Positions 46,459 through 55,776 of a stretch of 64,000 bases of DNA are shown here, piece by piece. How positions within the stretch are numbered: the stretch's first letter is position 1; each line of letters opens with the position of its first letter. The position numbers were made by a program, and so were the translations under genes. Where the stretch lies: NCBI GenBank assembly GCA_938743325.2, contig OW568879.1:310001-374000 (forward strand). The letters are read 5' to 3'. Under the pieces are notes generated by a model, which saw nothing but the letters and a program-made list of their open reading frames with translations, searched no databases and had not been told where the DNA came from. Source of the stretch: Pycnococcus provasolii (lineage: Eukaryota; Chlorophyta; Pseudoscourfieldiophyceae; Pseudoscourfieldiales; Pycnococcaceae).

Positions 46459-46692
46459 CCGCTTTAACGCACCGTTGCCGTGGGTTGGGCGCAGCTGCAC
46501 TGTGCGCACCTGGCCCAAGAAGCCTCGGTGTGGTGTGTTAGGGTGATGGCATTCACGTGGACATTGCATTGCGTTGGGTTGGAGGAGTAACAGATCACCG
46601 TCAAAAAATTACAAATTACACGTGTACATGCCGACGCCACGACAGCGCGAGGTGCGTGCGCCGTTCTGCGCCGTCTTGTTGTCTCGCGAGCT

Positions 46693-47682
46693 TCACGACG
46701 GTGCGCCTCGCAGACGCGCGAGAGTCGGCCGGCGCCGCAGCTTCTCGCAGCCCCAAATGCAGTTGCGCCGCTCCTCCTCCAACCGCTCGTTCTGCGCGGT
46801 GATCTCCTTTCGCTTCGCGCGGAACACGCGCATGTACTGTCGCTTTTCGTGCGTAGCTTCTCGCGCCTGCGAGATTACGGCGCGCACGTCGTCTTTGTTG
46901 GCCCTAGATTCCTTGAGGATGGCGTCGCGCATTCCCTCAAGCGTCACGTTTTCCCCACTAAGGCCCTCGAGAATCGCCATCGCGCGCACGCGTTCGCGCC
47001 TCGCCGCGTCTGCGAGGTTTCTCCGGACGCACTTCTCCACAGAGCCATCTTCGAGCTGACACCGCCAAGCACAGGGTGCGACGTCGGCGTCAGCCAACGC
47101 CCGAGACGGTGTGAACGTTGCCCCATACATCTTCGTCGCAACCCATCCATCATTTTCAAGTTGCTGTTCGCCGCCGTCGCCAATTCTTTCCGCCGCCGCC
47201 GTCGCAAGTTCGCTTTGCTCCGCCTCGGCGGTAATAAGGCTTCGGACAAGCGCGTCTGTGATCCCGGTCCCGCCGTTCTCGCTCAGCCAGGCGTTGGCGG
47301 CGTCGGTCGCCTGTTTCGCGCACTCTTGCTCCCAGGCTTCCTCTTCCACCTGCTTGATTTCCCAGGCTGTTTTGATGGTTTTGACGTTCGCATCAACTGG
47401 CGTTTGCGCGGCGCCGTTTGCCCACGTAGTTCTGAGAGCAAGGATGAGTACCGTTCCCGCCGCAAGAGCGCAGAGGTATCCCATCGCCCGCCTTCGTCTC
47501 CCTGTGGATAAAATGTTGTTGCTGTTGCCGTTGTTCGCGCCTTGAGAGGGGTCGTCGAACAGGCTGACGCATCGTGTGTAGAGTAGTCGCGCTGGCCCTC
47601 TGGGGAGCGCCAGGCTGACTCTTCTGCTTAAGCTTAAGAGCGAGCTCGAGCTCTCACTACTACCGCTAGAGCTGCTGTTCAT
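46693..47682 (-). CDS. Single-pass membrane protein with coiled-coil tail, unknown function
   Basis: A 329-residue protein from the ATG at 47682 (MNSSSSGSSESSSS). A Ser/Arg-rich N terminus of about 65 residues precedes one hydrophobic helix (MGYLCALAAGTVLILAL). The remainder is helical and charged, with a Cys-containing middle part (CAWRCQLEDGSVEKCVRR) and a C-terminal coiled coil (EKRQYMRVFRAKRKEITAQN). The leader may target it to an organelle membrane. No family is recognised. The frame opens upstream with TTG, which is not used. Confidence 0.75.
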   Translation of the reverse strand: MNSSSSGSSESSSSLLSLSRRVSLALPRGPARLLYTRCVSLFDDPSQGANNGNSNNILSTGRRRRAMGYLCALAAGTVLILALRTTWANGAAQTPVDANVKTIKTAWEIKQVEEEAWEQECAKQATDAANAWLSENGGTGITDALVRSLITAEAEQSELATAAAERIGDGGEQQLENDGWVATKMYGATFTPSRALADADVAPCAWRCQLEDGSVEKCVRRNLADAARRERVRAMAILEGLSGENVTLEGMRDAILKESRANKDDVRAVISQAREATHEKRQYMRVFRAKRKEITAQNERLEEERRNCIWGCEKLRRRPTLARLRGAPS

Positions 47683-48408
47683 CGAGCAATCTGTATTAAG
47701 GCGCGGTAATCTCGCGCGAGATCTCGCGCGCAATCTTCGCGAGGCGCTTCAATCTTCACCAGGCAGGTGGTGGTGGAGTTGGCCGGCCGATGCCGATGAT
47801 GAGAGGCTGAGGTTGACGAGATTAGCCTCGCCGAATTCCTCATCCTGAGGCCCTTATGAATTTCATTATTAAAAGCAGCTCAGCGGTAGTAATGCGCCGA
47901 CTTCAACGGATGAGTTTTCATCCAAGGGCCGTAGTAATGCGCCCTATGGAATCGCATGAGGTTTCATCCAAGGGCGGTAGTAATGCGCCCTATGGAATCG
48001 CATGAGTTTTCATCCAAGGGCGGTAGGAATGCGACGCCTTGCATGAGCCTCGTCTGGAATCTGGATGTGAAATGTGAATAACATCAAGGTGCGGTAGTAA
48101 TGCGCCGACTTTTCCATTAAGGTTTTCTCAATTGATGGACATCACCACCCACCTGGACCTGGCAGCCTGGTGGAGGTGGCATCTCCTCCACTCAACGATG
48201 AAGGATGTTTTGCTGTAGGGCGACGGTTTTGCGTGAACTCCCTTCATTCCACCTCTGGTCTCTTTGGCAAAGACGTCTTGCCCTTGTTTTTTCCCGCCTC
48301 AATCAACCCACGCCCAATAAGGTTTGGTCCCGGCATCACTGTTCGTCGGCGGCATAACTTCATCAAGACGCGTGGCCGCATCACAGTCCTCACTGGTCAT
48401 CAGTGGCC
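47683..48408. other. Divergent spacer with a 46-bp repeat array
   Basis: Promoter region between the membrane protein and CEP120. The first half contains the GCGGTAGTAATGCGCC array listed separately. Nothing coding is seen. Confidence 0.55.
47883..48106. repeat. Array of GCGGTAGTAATGCGCC repeats, 46-bp period
   Basis: The 16-mer GCGGTAGTAATGCGCC or close variants start at 47883, 47928, 47974, 48020 and 48091, so spacing is 45, 46, 46 and 71 bp. The middle units share a further 30 bp (CTATGGAATCGCATGAG and TTTTCATCCAAGGG). Units read ATGCGCC and GCATGAG, which gives small dyad symmetry. Position between divergent genes suggests regulatory sites, but a plain minisatellite is possible. Confidence 0.85.
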
Positions 48409-51400
48409 ATGGCGGCCGCGGGGTGGGATGGGAAGGCGTCGTCGGCGTCTCTAGCCTCTCGGCCTTCAGCCTTAGCCGCGGTTCCGACCTACGAGCTTTG
48501 CTTATTTGTACACGCTGGTCTCTCCTTCCCGCTGACTTCACATCAAGGGGCTGCTGGGCACTCCTTGAACTCTCACGCGGAAAATACGCATATGACGCGC
48601 ATAGCTGCCACGTTCGGCGGTGAGACGTTATCGACGGTATGTATCCTTAGTGTGAGGCTCGCAGATTTCTCTCCCCTCCCTATTGTGATAACCTTGAACA
48701 CTTCCTTGTTGTTCGCCTCCTTGTTTCATATGCGTCAAAACAAACATATCAAGCACTCACAACAAGCGTCTCCACAAACACACAACACGATACACGCTCA
48801 TTGCTCGCAGGCAAACCCGCCGCGCGGGACGGCGACGAGGCCAACGTGGCATGGGGAGGAGCTCAGGTGGGTCATCAGCGCCGCGAACCTGAAGCGATAT
48901 CAGGCGACGGGGGCAACGGTCAAGGTGCAGGTGCACGTCGGCTCGCCACCAGGAGGGACGGGACTGCCAAACAACACGGGTGGACGACTCGGGTGGCTTA
49001 CACTGCCGCTACGCGCCGCCGCTGCGCCGTCCACCGCCGCACGCCGTGATGCCAAGTGGCTGCACGACAACGCTCAGTGGCACGAGCTCACGGGTGCGAG
49101 CGTCGGGAGCATTAGCGCCCGCGCGGAGACGCCCAAACTACTAGTCACATTCACGCTCTCAGCTGCCACGCCAACGTATGCATTTGGTGACGACGAGGAG
49201 GTGTTCGAGGATGTCGCGGACCGCGTGCGCCCTCGCGCGTCCAAACGCTCGGGGCGTGCAAGCCTTGACAGCCTCGCGTCGAATTCGAGCGAGCAACCGC
49301 CACGCATGTTGACACCAGCCACGAGCGCGGAGGCGCCGGCGCCAGCTTGGTCAGCGGCACTAGCCGGGGCGGGGGCGCCAGAGACTGTCGCGTCTGTGAA
49401 TGCCTCGCTGGCGGAACCACCCGCGCCTGAGCCGGCGGCTTCCGCTGATTTGGGAAAGTTCATCGGCGCCTCCGCGGCGGCTGCGGACGCGCGACGCCGC
49501 TCTCAGCCACCTCAAGCACCTACGAATGCAACCGCCACAGGCACGGCCAATGCCGCGCACCGCGTTACGCTGCGATTACGCAGCTTTGCAGCCGGAAAGC
49601 GCTTCCCCACCCCTCGAGCGCGCATTTTCGCTCGTGTGCGACTGCCAGCGGCAATCTACGCACTGCGTGCCGGCGCCGCCGGCGCATCTGGGGGAGCAGC
49701 GGCACGAGTCAGCGTTGATTCAAGTGGCGCGAATGTGCACACCACCCGCCCTGCGGTGGAAGTGTCACGCGCGGTCACCGCCGACAGCATGGCTGGCGCC
49801 GCAACTGCGCTTGAGAATGCCAACTGCCAAGTGATTGTTCACTGTGCTGCGGAAGTTCTCGCTCGTGCGCTAGCGGAAAATGCGTCTGCCATCGTGGAGA
49901 TCTGGATGCGAGACGACGAGGCGACGATCCCAGGTACGAAAGAGCGAAAGCTAGGGAGTGGTCGCGTGCCACTGAATGAATTGGCTGAGGAGGCTTGGGT
50001 CGATGGAACGGTTCCCATCTATGCGGGTGGCGAAGCTGACGGCAAGGCAACGGCGCTCGTGCAGATTGGCGTGCTGCAGGTAACCTTTAGTCTTGAGACG
50101 AGGCACGCGCCGGGAGCGCGATGGAGCCGAGCCTCCGTGGCGCGCAGGCAGCCTGCACCGGAACCAGCCACGGCCACGGCGGCGGCACCGCCGACGATCT
50201 CCACCACCCCAGGACCAGAGGAGTATCGTGTAGCGTTCGAGCTCGAGACTTGGAAGCGGGCGGAGCAGAGCAAATTTCTCGAGCATCTCGCTGCTACGGA
50301 GAGGAGCCGCATGGCGCAGCTTGAGGCTGCGTGGATTGAAAGTGAGGAGAGACGCGAAGCGCAGGTGGCGACGCTTCGCGCGGAGCATGCTGCACTCGAG
50401 GCGAAGCTGCAGGAGTCGATCGAACGCGCGGAGACGCGCGAGCGCCTTCTCACGACGGCGGAGGAGGCGATCCAGCGCAAGCGCCGCGACGAGGAGCGCG
50501 AGCAGGCGCTTCGCGCGGCTGAGGCGCAGGCTGCGGTTAGACGTCTACAGGAGGAGTGCGAGCACCAGCTTTCAATAGAGGCGCAGCGTTACGCGGAGCT
50601 GTCAGAGCGGCACGCGACGAGCACGGCGCGCACATCTGAGCTTGAGCGTCGGCTTGCGGACACCGAGGCGATGCTCGACGGCGCGAAACGCGCCCTGCAT
50701 GCGCCCGATAACGACGCCGTGCAGCTGCGCGTTCGCGTTTCTCTGCTCGAGGAGCGCAACGCCGCGCTCGTGTCGCGCGAGGCGTCGTCCGCGCAGATGG
50801 TGCAGCGGCTGAAAGCACGCGTGGTGAAGCTCGCGAGGGCTCTGCAGCACGTCTCTCGCGAGCGCACGGAACTCTCCGAGCAGCGCATGCAGGAGGAGTG
50901 GGGTCGGCTGCAGGCGTACGCCCTTGCGGTGCGCGCGGACGCCACGGCGCAGGACACGGCGCGCGACCGCCACGCGATGGATGAGGTTGACCACATTCTT
51001 GCGGGTGCGCAGGCTGACATGATGGCACAACAAAGAAGAGGCGAGAGCGAAGGTGCATCCATATCTCCCGGGACGATGCATCGGAGAGATTCGACAGGCA
51101 CGGCTGAGGACGAGTCTACGCTTGACGGCCTGAGCGACGTTCGTCTCGCTTCCAGTCGACCGAAGCAGCAGCCGACGTCCACGATGGAAGGCATGGTTCC
51201 TCCTCTGGCAATGGACCGCGTCTTGAACCATGCCTCATCATCATCCCCGTCCGATATTGATCCTGATGTGGGAGCGGGTGCGGACGTGCCAATGATGGTG
51301 ATGTCGGACGAGGCTGCGGCCGTGGCTGCTGAGCGTGACGCTCTGTTGGCAACGGGCGTTTACGGTCCGACTGACGCTCTTATAGAGGCGTTGGAGGCGA

Positions 51401-51504
51401 GGTTGCAAGCGTTTACTACAGGTAGTGCAACAACAACAACGACGACGACGACGACAACGACGACGACAGGATACGAAGATGAACTAGGAGGAGGAGGCAC
51501 ATAA
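48409..51504 (+). CDS. CEP120: CEP120 / UNI2-like centriole protein
   Basis: Two exons: 48409-48636 and 48811-51504, with a 174-bp GTATGT...CTCGCAG intron; 973 residues, close to human CEP120. C2A: YELCLFVHAGLSFP...AATFGGETLST, continuing after the splice into LRWVISAANLKRYQ, WLTLPLR and PKLLVTFTLS. C2B starts at HRVTLRLRSFAAGKRFP. A third C2 is CQVIVHCAAEVLARALAENA...LGSGRVPLNELAEE...LQVTFSLE. A long coiled coil (about residues 550-800) and an acidic, Thr-rich tail complete the CEP120 plan. CEP120 promotes centriole elongation and flagellar assembly; UNI2 is the Chlamydomonas member. Because the intron is divisible by three and free of stops, a naive reading keeps it as 58 hydrophobic residues inside C2A. 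Start at ATG 48409. Confidence 0.85.
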   Translation: MAAAGWDGKASSASLASRPSALAAVPTYELCLFVHAGLSFPLTSHQGAAGHSLNSHAENTHMTRIAATFGGETLSTVCILSVRLADFSPLPIVITLNTSLLFASLFHMRQNKHIKHSQQASPQTHNTIHAHCSQANPPRGTATRPTWHGEELRWVISAANLKRYQATGATVKVQVHVGSPPGGTGLPNNTGGRLGWLTLPLRAAAAPSTAARRDAKWLHDNAQWHELTGASVGSISARAETPKLLVTFTLSAATPTYAFGDDEEVFEDVADRVRPRASKRSGRASLDSLASNSSEQPPRMLTPATSAEAPAPAWSAALAGAGAPETVASVNASLAEPPAPEPAASADLGKFIGASAAAADARRRSQPPQAPTNATATGTANAAHRVTLRLRSFAAGKRFPTPRARIFARVRLPAAIYALRAGAAGASGGAAARVSVDSSGANVHTTRPAVEVSRAVTADSMAGAATALENANCQVIVHCAAEVLARALAENASAIVEIWMRDDEATIPGTKERKLGSGRVPLNELAEEAWVDGTVPIYAGGEADGKATALVQIGVLQVTFSLETRHAPGARWSRASVARRQPAPEPATATAAAPPTISTTPGPEEYRVAFELETWKRAEQSKFLEHLAATERSRMAQLEAAWIESEERREAQVATLRAEHAALEAKLQESIERAETRERLLTTAEEAIQRKRRDEEREQALRAAEAQAAVRRLQEECEHQLSIEAQRYAELSERHATSTARTSELERRLADTEAMLDGAKRALHAPDNDAVQLRVRVSLLEERNAALVSREASSAQMVQRLKARVVKLARALQHVSRERTELSEQRMQEEWGRLQAYALAVRADATAQDTARDRHAMDEVDHILAGAQADMMAQQRRGESEGASISPGTMHRRDSTGTAEDESTLDGLSDVRLASSRPKQQPTSTMEGMVPPLAMDRVLNHASSSSPSDIDPDVGAGADVPMMVMSDEAAAVAAERDALLATGVYGPTDALIEALEARLQAFTTGSATTTTTTTTTTTTTGYEDELGGGGT

Positions 51505-51883
51505 CTCTATAATACTTAAGGTAAAAGGAAACGTGTGACACTTTCTTCTTGGAACCCCTAAAGTTTACTCTTACGCCTTGGAATCCCCTCAGGCTCGTAA
51601 GGGACTTCTCGTCTTCTGCCCCTCCCCCTCCAGTGGGGAAGTTCCCCCCCTGGCTGCCTGGGGATACCGGTTCCGCTTCCCTCTCCCCTCTTCCCTCTCC
51701 TCAGTGACCTACCTTATCGCCTCCCTCTGTTTTCATTCTCCCGTCGTCATCTCTCCGCCATCCGCTTCGGTGCTTGTGTGTTTGTGTTTGTGTGTGTTAG
51801 TTTGTCTCAAGCACACGAGCGTGTATACATACGTCTTGTCTTGTCTTGTATCTTTGTTGTGTTACGTTGGTGTTGACTGTAAC
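51505..51883. other. Promoter/5' UTR of the ClpR-like gene
   Basis: About 380 bp of pyrimidine-rich sequence with TGTGTTTGTGTTTGTGTG near 51775-51798. The downstream coding frame is open into this region from a TTG, but no ATG occurs, so it is treated as untranslated. Confidence 0.5.
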
Positions 51884-52594
51884 ATGAGTCTACAAGGTTC
51901 CGTTTCTCAGATGAGGAAGAATCTGGGTGGGGGAGGAGCTCGTGGGAAGAGGAGTCAGAGGCTGGGAGGAGGAGGAGCTCGTGCCTCTAGGGGGGTGCGT
52001 GCCGTGGCGATGCGTAACCCGCCCATACCGCCCGCGATCGTGACGTCGCAAGGTGAAATGGACGACATCTCCTCCGTGCTGATGAACAACCGCATCATCT
52101 TCTTCGGGGGACGGCTGGACGATGGAATGGCGTCGAAGATTGTGGCGTCGCTGCTGGCGCTCGACGCGATTCCGTCGCCGACGGGGGATAACACCATCAA
52201 AATGTACATCAACAGCCCGGGAGCGCAGACATACAGCGCGTTTGGCTTGCTAGACGTGATGGACTACGTCAAGGCGGACGTGAGCACCGTCGGCATGGGA
52301 GCAGTGAGTGCCATGTCCAGCCTCGTGCTCGCGGGAGGGACGAAGGGGAAGCGGTACAGCATGCCGCACACGCGAATCATGATTTCGCAGCCGTTCGGAG
52401 GCGCGGAGGGTAGCACGGAGGAGGTTATGATCAGCGGACGTGAGCTCAGCCGACAACTCAAGGTGACTTGGCACTTGTACCAGAAGTACACCGGACTGGA
52501 CATGGACACGGTGCAGGAAGAAATCAACCGTGACAACTTCATCTCGCCGAAGCGCGCGCTCGAGCTTAATATCATCGATGGCATCATTGAATAG
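51884..52594 (+). CDS. ClpR-like, catalytically dead ClpP-family subunit
   Basis: A 236-residue ClpP-fold protein. The core aligns with ClpP: IKMYINSPGAQTYSAFGLLD, ADVSTVGMGAVSAMSSLVLAGGTKGKRYSMP, RIMISQPFGG and NRDNFISPKRALELNIIDGII. The nucleophile Ser is Ala143 (SAM in place of ASM) and the catalytic His is Ser168 (MISQP in place of MIHQP); their 25-residue spacing equals that of S97 and H122 in ClpP. The Asp is kept. Loss of Ser and His is the hallmark of ClpR subunits, non-catalytic members of plastid and cyanobacterial Clp cores. The first 45 residues are basic and Gly-rich, fit for organelle import. The stop is only 24 bp from the stop of the next gene. Confidence 0.9.
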   Translation: MSLQGSVSQMRKNLGGGGARGKRSQRLGGGGARASRGVRAVAMRNPPIPPAIVTSQGEMDDISSVLMNNRIIFFGGRLDDGMASKIVASLLALDAIPSPTGDNTIKMYINSPGAQTYSAFGLLDVMDYVKADVSTVGMGAVSAMSSLVLAGGTKGKRYSMPHTRIMISQPFGGAEGSTEEVMISGRELSRQLKVTWHLYQKYTGLDMDTVQEEINRDNFISPKRALELNIIDGIIE

Positions 52595-52618
52595 AAGTCT
52601 GTAACTGATCGTGATCGC

Positions 52619-53581
52619 TTAGTCTTCTTCTTCTTCCTCCTCCTCCTCTTCCTCCTCATCCTCCTTCTCCTGCTTGTCCGCCTCCTTCTCCTCAACCTTC
52701 TTCTCCTCCTCTGCTTTGGGGGCTGGTGTGACGGCCGCGGCGGGCGGAGGCGGCACGGCCGTCACTGACGGCGTTCCCGAGCGCGTCGCTGCGATGCCGA
52801 TGGCGACGACGTTGAACGCCCAGAGGGCGAGCGTGCCAGACCAACGGCCGCCAGTCCACTTCTGCAGCTTCTCCTCGAGACTTCCCGGAGGGGGCAACGG
52901 ACTTCCGACGGCATGCGCAATGCCGTAGACGCCACCAAGGCCGTTCGTGTTTCCCTGCGACTTGTCCATCACATATCCGGCCGTCATGCGTGTGCACAGC
53001 CCGGACTTGCCATCGAACGTGAGCGACACAGCTTCTGGGCCGCTCTTGTACTTGGCACCCGTTGCAGCAATTACCTTGCTTCCGAGGGCGAGCGGTGCCT
53101 TGTGCGTTCCTCGAGACACGGTGGTGAGCCAAACTTTGTACTCCTTGTCTGAGATCTTGTTGTCCCACTCGACGCGCAGGTCTTTCGCCTCAACGGTGTA
53201 GTCGGGGAATGCGTCTCGCAGGTTGAAGCTGCTCACCGCGGCACAGTACTGTTCCTTGTTCAGCGGACCAACAACAGGCCCCTCGAACGTGAAGTTGTCC
53301 GCGAGCAACGAGTTATCCTCCGCCCCGAACAGCGTGGCAACCATTCGCCGTGCGAGCGTCAACTGCGCGGCGTCGGGCAACACGCTGTTCTCGCTGTCCG
53401 CGAGGCTATTTTCAAGCTGTTGCGCTTGCGAGCGAAGCAGTGCGTCGTCAGCAGCGACGTGCGTCCGCATATTTCGTCGCGTCAGAAGACGAGAACCATT
53501 GCCACGGATCGCGTGACCAGGTTTGCAGGGAGGTTGGTACGCCACATGAGGACCTAAGGACGGAGAACGAGCGATCATCAT
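52619..53581 (-). CDS. NTF2/SnoaL-like fold protein with a membrane helix and acidic tail
   Basis: A 320-residue protein from the ATG at 53581 (MMIARSPSLG). An acid-free leader of about 40 residues (possible transit peptide) precedes a helix (LARRMVATLFG). A SnoaL/NTF2-like cone fold follows: LLADNFTFEGPVVGPLNKEQYCAAVSSF, FPDYTVEAKDLRVEWD, VWLTTVSRGTHKAPL, AVSLTFDGKSGLCTRMTAGY. Then come one hydrophobic helix (LALWAFNVVAIGIAA), a Pro/Ala hinge and a strongly acidic C terminus (EEEEEE). Proteins of this design occur in algal plastids; no reaction can be assigned. It converges with the ClpR-like gene, stops 24 bp apart. Confidence 0.8.
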   Translation of the reverse strand: MMIARSPSLGPHVAYQPPCKPGHAIRGNGSRLLTRRNMRTHVAADDALLRSQAQQLENSLADSENSVLPDAAQLTLARRMVATLFGAEDNSLLADNFTFEGPVVGPLNKEQYCAAVSSFNLRDAFPDYTVEAKDLRVEWDNKISDKEYKVWLTTVSRGTHKAPLALGSKVIAATGAKYKSGPEAVSLTFDGKSGLCTRMTAGYVMDKSQGNTNGLGGVYGIAHAVGSPLPPPGSLEEKLQKWTGGRWSGTLALWAFNVVAIGIAATRSGTPSVTAVPPPPAAAVTPAPKAEEEKKVEEKEADKQEKEDEEEEEEEEEEED

Positions 53582-54142
53582 CCTACTTAAGGAGGAAACG
53601 AAGTAAGAATGATTGGGAAAGAATGATGGTGGTGCAAGACCCTTAGACAAGCTGCGAGAAGAGAAGAGAAGAGAAGGTTGATGAAACCAACAAGGGCAAG
53701 ATACCTAAGATGTATACCCTAGCGGCCTAGTCTAACCTGTACTTTGCTACTTTGCTGTACTTTGCTGTAGCAAAGATCTATTATAAGACCGGGTCGCAAG
53801 ATACTAGCTAGATAGGAGGGTGGATCCACACACTATACAAATGCAAATGCAAATGCAAATGCGACCCTCAATCAATCTCGCGGGTGCATTAATATCTTCT
53901 CCTCAGAAAGTTCTTCAGAGTTCAGTTCTTCTTCTGTGATGTGATGTGTGAGTGCTTCACGTCCGACTTCTTCTTCCCCCGGGCCCGGGGGAGGTTTTGT
54001 TTTGGGGGAAGGCTTCGAAGGGAAGGTTTGTTAAGGGAAGGGAACGAAGCGAGCGTCTGTGGTCACACGGATTGATTGCCAAAAAACTGGAGGCTCAAAT
54101 CCAGCCTCCAGTGCCCTTCAACTGCCAGCCTAGACTCTAGAG
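53582..54142. other. Spacer with AAATGC tandem and a perfect hairpin
   Basis: About 560 bp between the NTF2-like start and the TPR remnant. It contains four AAATGC units in tandem (about 53839-53863, forming ATGCAAAT words) and a perfect 10-bp hairpin near its end. No gene seen. Confidence 0.5.
54086..54112. repeat. Perfect 10-bp inverted repeat with 7-base loop
   Basis: ACTGGAGGCT at 54086-54095 pairs exactly with 54103-54112 around the loop CAAATCC. It lies about 30 bp before the TPR remnant. Confidence 0.7.
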
Positions 54143-54682
54143 GCGGAGACGCTGTATCGCGAGGCGCGAGGCGCTCGTTGGTGATGCGCATCCAGACACA
54201 CTGACGTCCATAAACAATCTCGCGCTCTCACTCTATCGGCAACACAAGTTCGACGATGCGGAGACGCTGTATCGCGAGGCGCTCGATGGTCGTCGGCGCG
54301 AGTTGGGCGATGCGCATTCGGACACGCTCAGCTCCATCAGCACCCTTGCGAGTTGCGACCTTGCACAATTATCAAGGCAGATTCGACGACGCGGAGCGGC
54401 TGTACCGCAAGGCGCTCGCCGCTCGACGCTTGTCAACGTGAGCTTGGCGATGAGCATCCCGATTACGGCGATTCGTGCTACAACTACGCGGAATTTCTCA
54501 TGGAGCAAGCTCAGTTGGGCGAGTCTATTCGTTACTTCGAGCTCGCGGCGTATGCTTATGAGTGGAGCTACGGCGCGGATCACGACGAGACATTAGATGC
54601 GCTTGATCGTGCTAAGGAGGTTCGTCGCATGCAAGGTCAAGGTCAAGGAGGTCGCCGTCGTCGGAGGAAGCCTCGTCGTTGA
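54143..54682 (+). pseudogene. Decayed kinesin-light-chain-type TPR gene fragment
   Basis: Pieces of 42-residue TPR units appear in three frames: AETLYREA (near 54143), then GDAHPDTLTSINNLALSLYR and KFDDAETLYREALDGRRREL, then in another frame LHNYQGRFDDAERLYRKALA, then in a third ELGDEHPDYGDSCYNYAEFL and LDALDRAKEVRRMQGQ. Each frame change falls inside a repeat, and the first unit has an 8-base duplication (CGAGGCGC). No GT-AG intron explains the shifts. This is a gene fragment broken by at least three indels, lacking a start. Intact KLC-type TPR proteins bind partners through their concave face. Confidence 0.75.
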
Positions 54683-54929
54683 TTGATGCCATGCCATAGT
54701 ATTGTCACGGATCTTGCTAGATCCAAATATGTATCTTACTTTACTCTGTGGACGAGATGGAACGTGGAGTGTCCTGCCGCTATACATTTCACTCCATGAT
54801 AGTCTACACGATGTGATGGAACAGCCGCAAGTCTATCTATCCCCAGAGCTCACAGGAGGAGGGTTGGGTTTCATGCCGGTACACGTTTTCTCTTTTACAC
54901 TTGAAATTATGGCAACAAAACATATTTGT

Positions 54930-55631
54930 TCACTCGTCGACGCTTAACGTCCTCGCATCCCACCGTCGACGCGGCTTTGTGCACACAGGCGCGGCGTACT
55001 CCTGCACATACGACGTCAAGCGTGAGTTTGTCGCGCGGGCAGGATCGTCGACGTCCCCGCCTTGCTCGAGCGCCTGTGCTTCCACGGCGCGCTGAACGAG
55101 ACTTTTCGTCGCCGCCACGTTACTGTGTCCAGCCGTTAGGCAAGCGACGTCTGCACCACTCGCGTCGTCGACGTGCGCGTACTCGTCCTTCAGGTCAGAA
55201 GCCGCGCACGCCGTCTCGACGTCGCGCTGCTGCCTTCGCAGGAGAACCATTTTGTCGCCATACGCCATGGGCGTGTTGACGCTGTCGAACTTGTTGACGT
55301 CCTTGATTTCGTTCCACCTTGCTTCTCTCATATCTTTAGACGCGTTAGCGATGGCGTACTGGTCGCCGACATCGGTTGGCATTTGGTGGTTGCGTCGGAA
55401 GAGGCGCAGGGATTCCGGCTTATGAACGAGCGAGGCGGAAACAACTGCGGGTGCTGCAGCGGAAAAGGTTGACGAGTGCACTGATGCACTCCGAAACGAC
55501 GCGGTATCATCAAACGCCATAGCCGATGATGAGTCATCAGCATAGTCACCAGTCACCATGTTGTCAGCAGGTACTAGGACAGAATCCAAAGGCAAAGACG
55601 CATGGGACCCAGGCACCGAGCTGGGAGACAT
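54930..55631 (-). CDS. Hypothetical protein, charged and partly disordered
   Basis: A 233-residue protein from the ATG at 55631 (MSPSSVPGSHASLP). The first 80 residues are Ser/Ala/Asp-rich and likely disordered. The middle (about 85-185) is probably helical: QYAIANASKDMREARWNEIK and KMVLLRRQQRDVETACAASD. No domain is recognised. The frame opens earlier with TTG and so could have a 5' exon. It shares a 293-bp divergent promoter with the FAD oxidoreductase, and that promoter carries a TTAGGG array. Existence as a gene is supported by length and by that promoter context only. Confidence 0.6.
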   Translation of the reverse strand: MSPSSVPGSHASLPLDSVLVPADNMVTGDYADDSSSAMAFDDTASFRSASVHSSTFSAAAPAVVSASLVHKPESLRLFRRNHQMPTDVGDQYAIANASKDMREARWNEIKDVNKFDSVNTPMAYGDKMVLLRRQQRDVETACAASDLKDEYAHVDDASGADVACLTAGHSNVAATKSLVQRAVEAQALEQGGDVDDPARATNSRLTSYVQEYAAPVCTKPRRRWDARTLSVDE

Positions 55632-55776
55632 CCGGCTTCTGAACGACAAGAGCCGAGCTTTCTAACGTTTGCGAATAGTATGCCGGATGGGTATGGCGAC
55701 GCAATGACGAGCGGATTTCGAAGGTTCCAAGTTCCAACGACCCATGGGAAGTTGAGGGGAGGGGGGAGGGGAATTG

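Noticed and set aside
47883-48106. Regular 46-bp spaced repeats considered as a CRISPR array
   Set aside because: The host is eukaryotic, spacers are similar to each other and not unique, and no cas gene is nearby.
54086-54112. Hairpin considered as a tRNA T-arm
   Set aside because: The loop is CAAATCC and the stem is 10 bp; no acceptor, D-arm or anticodon arm can be built around it.
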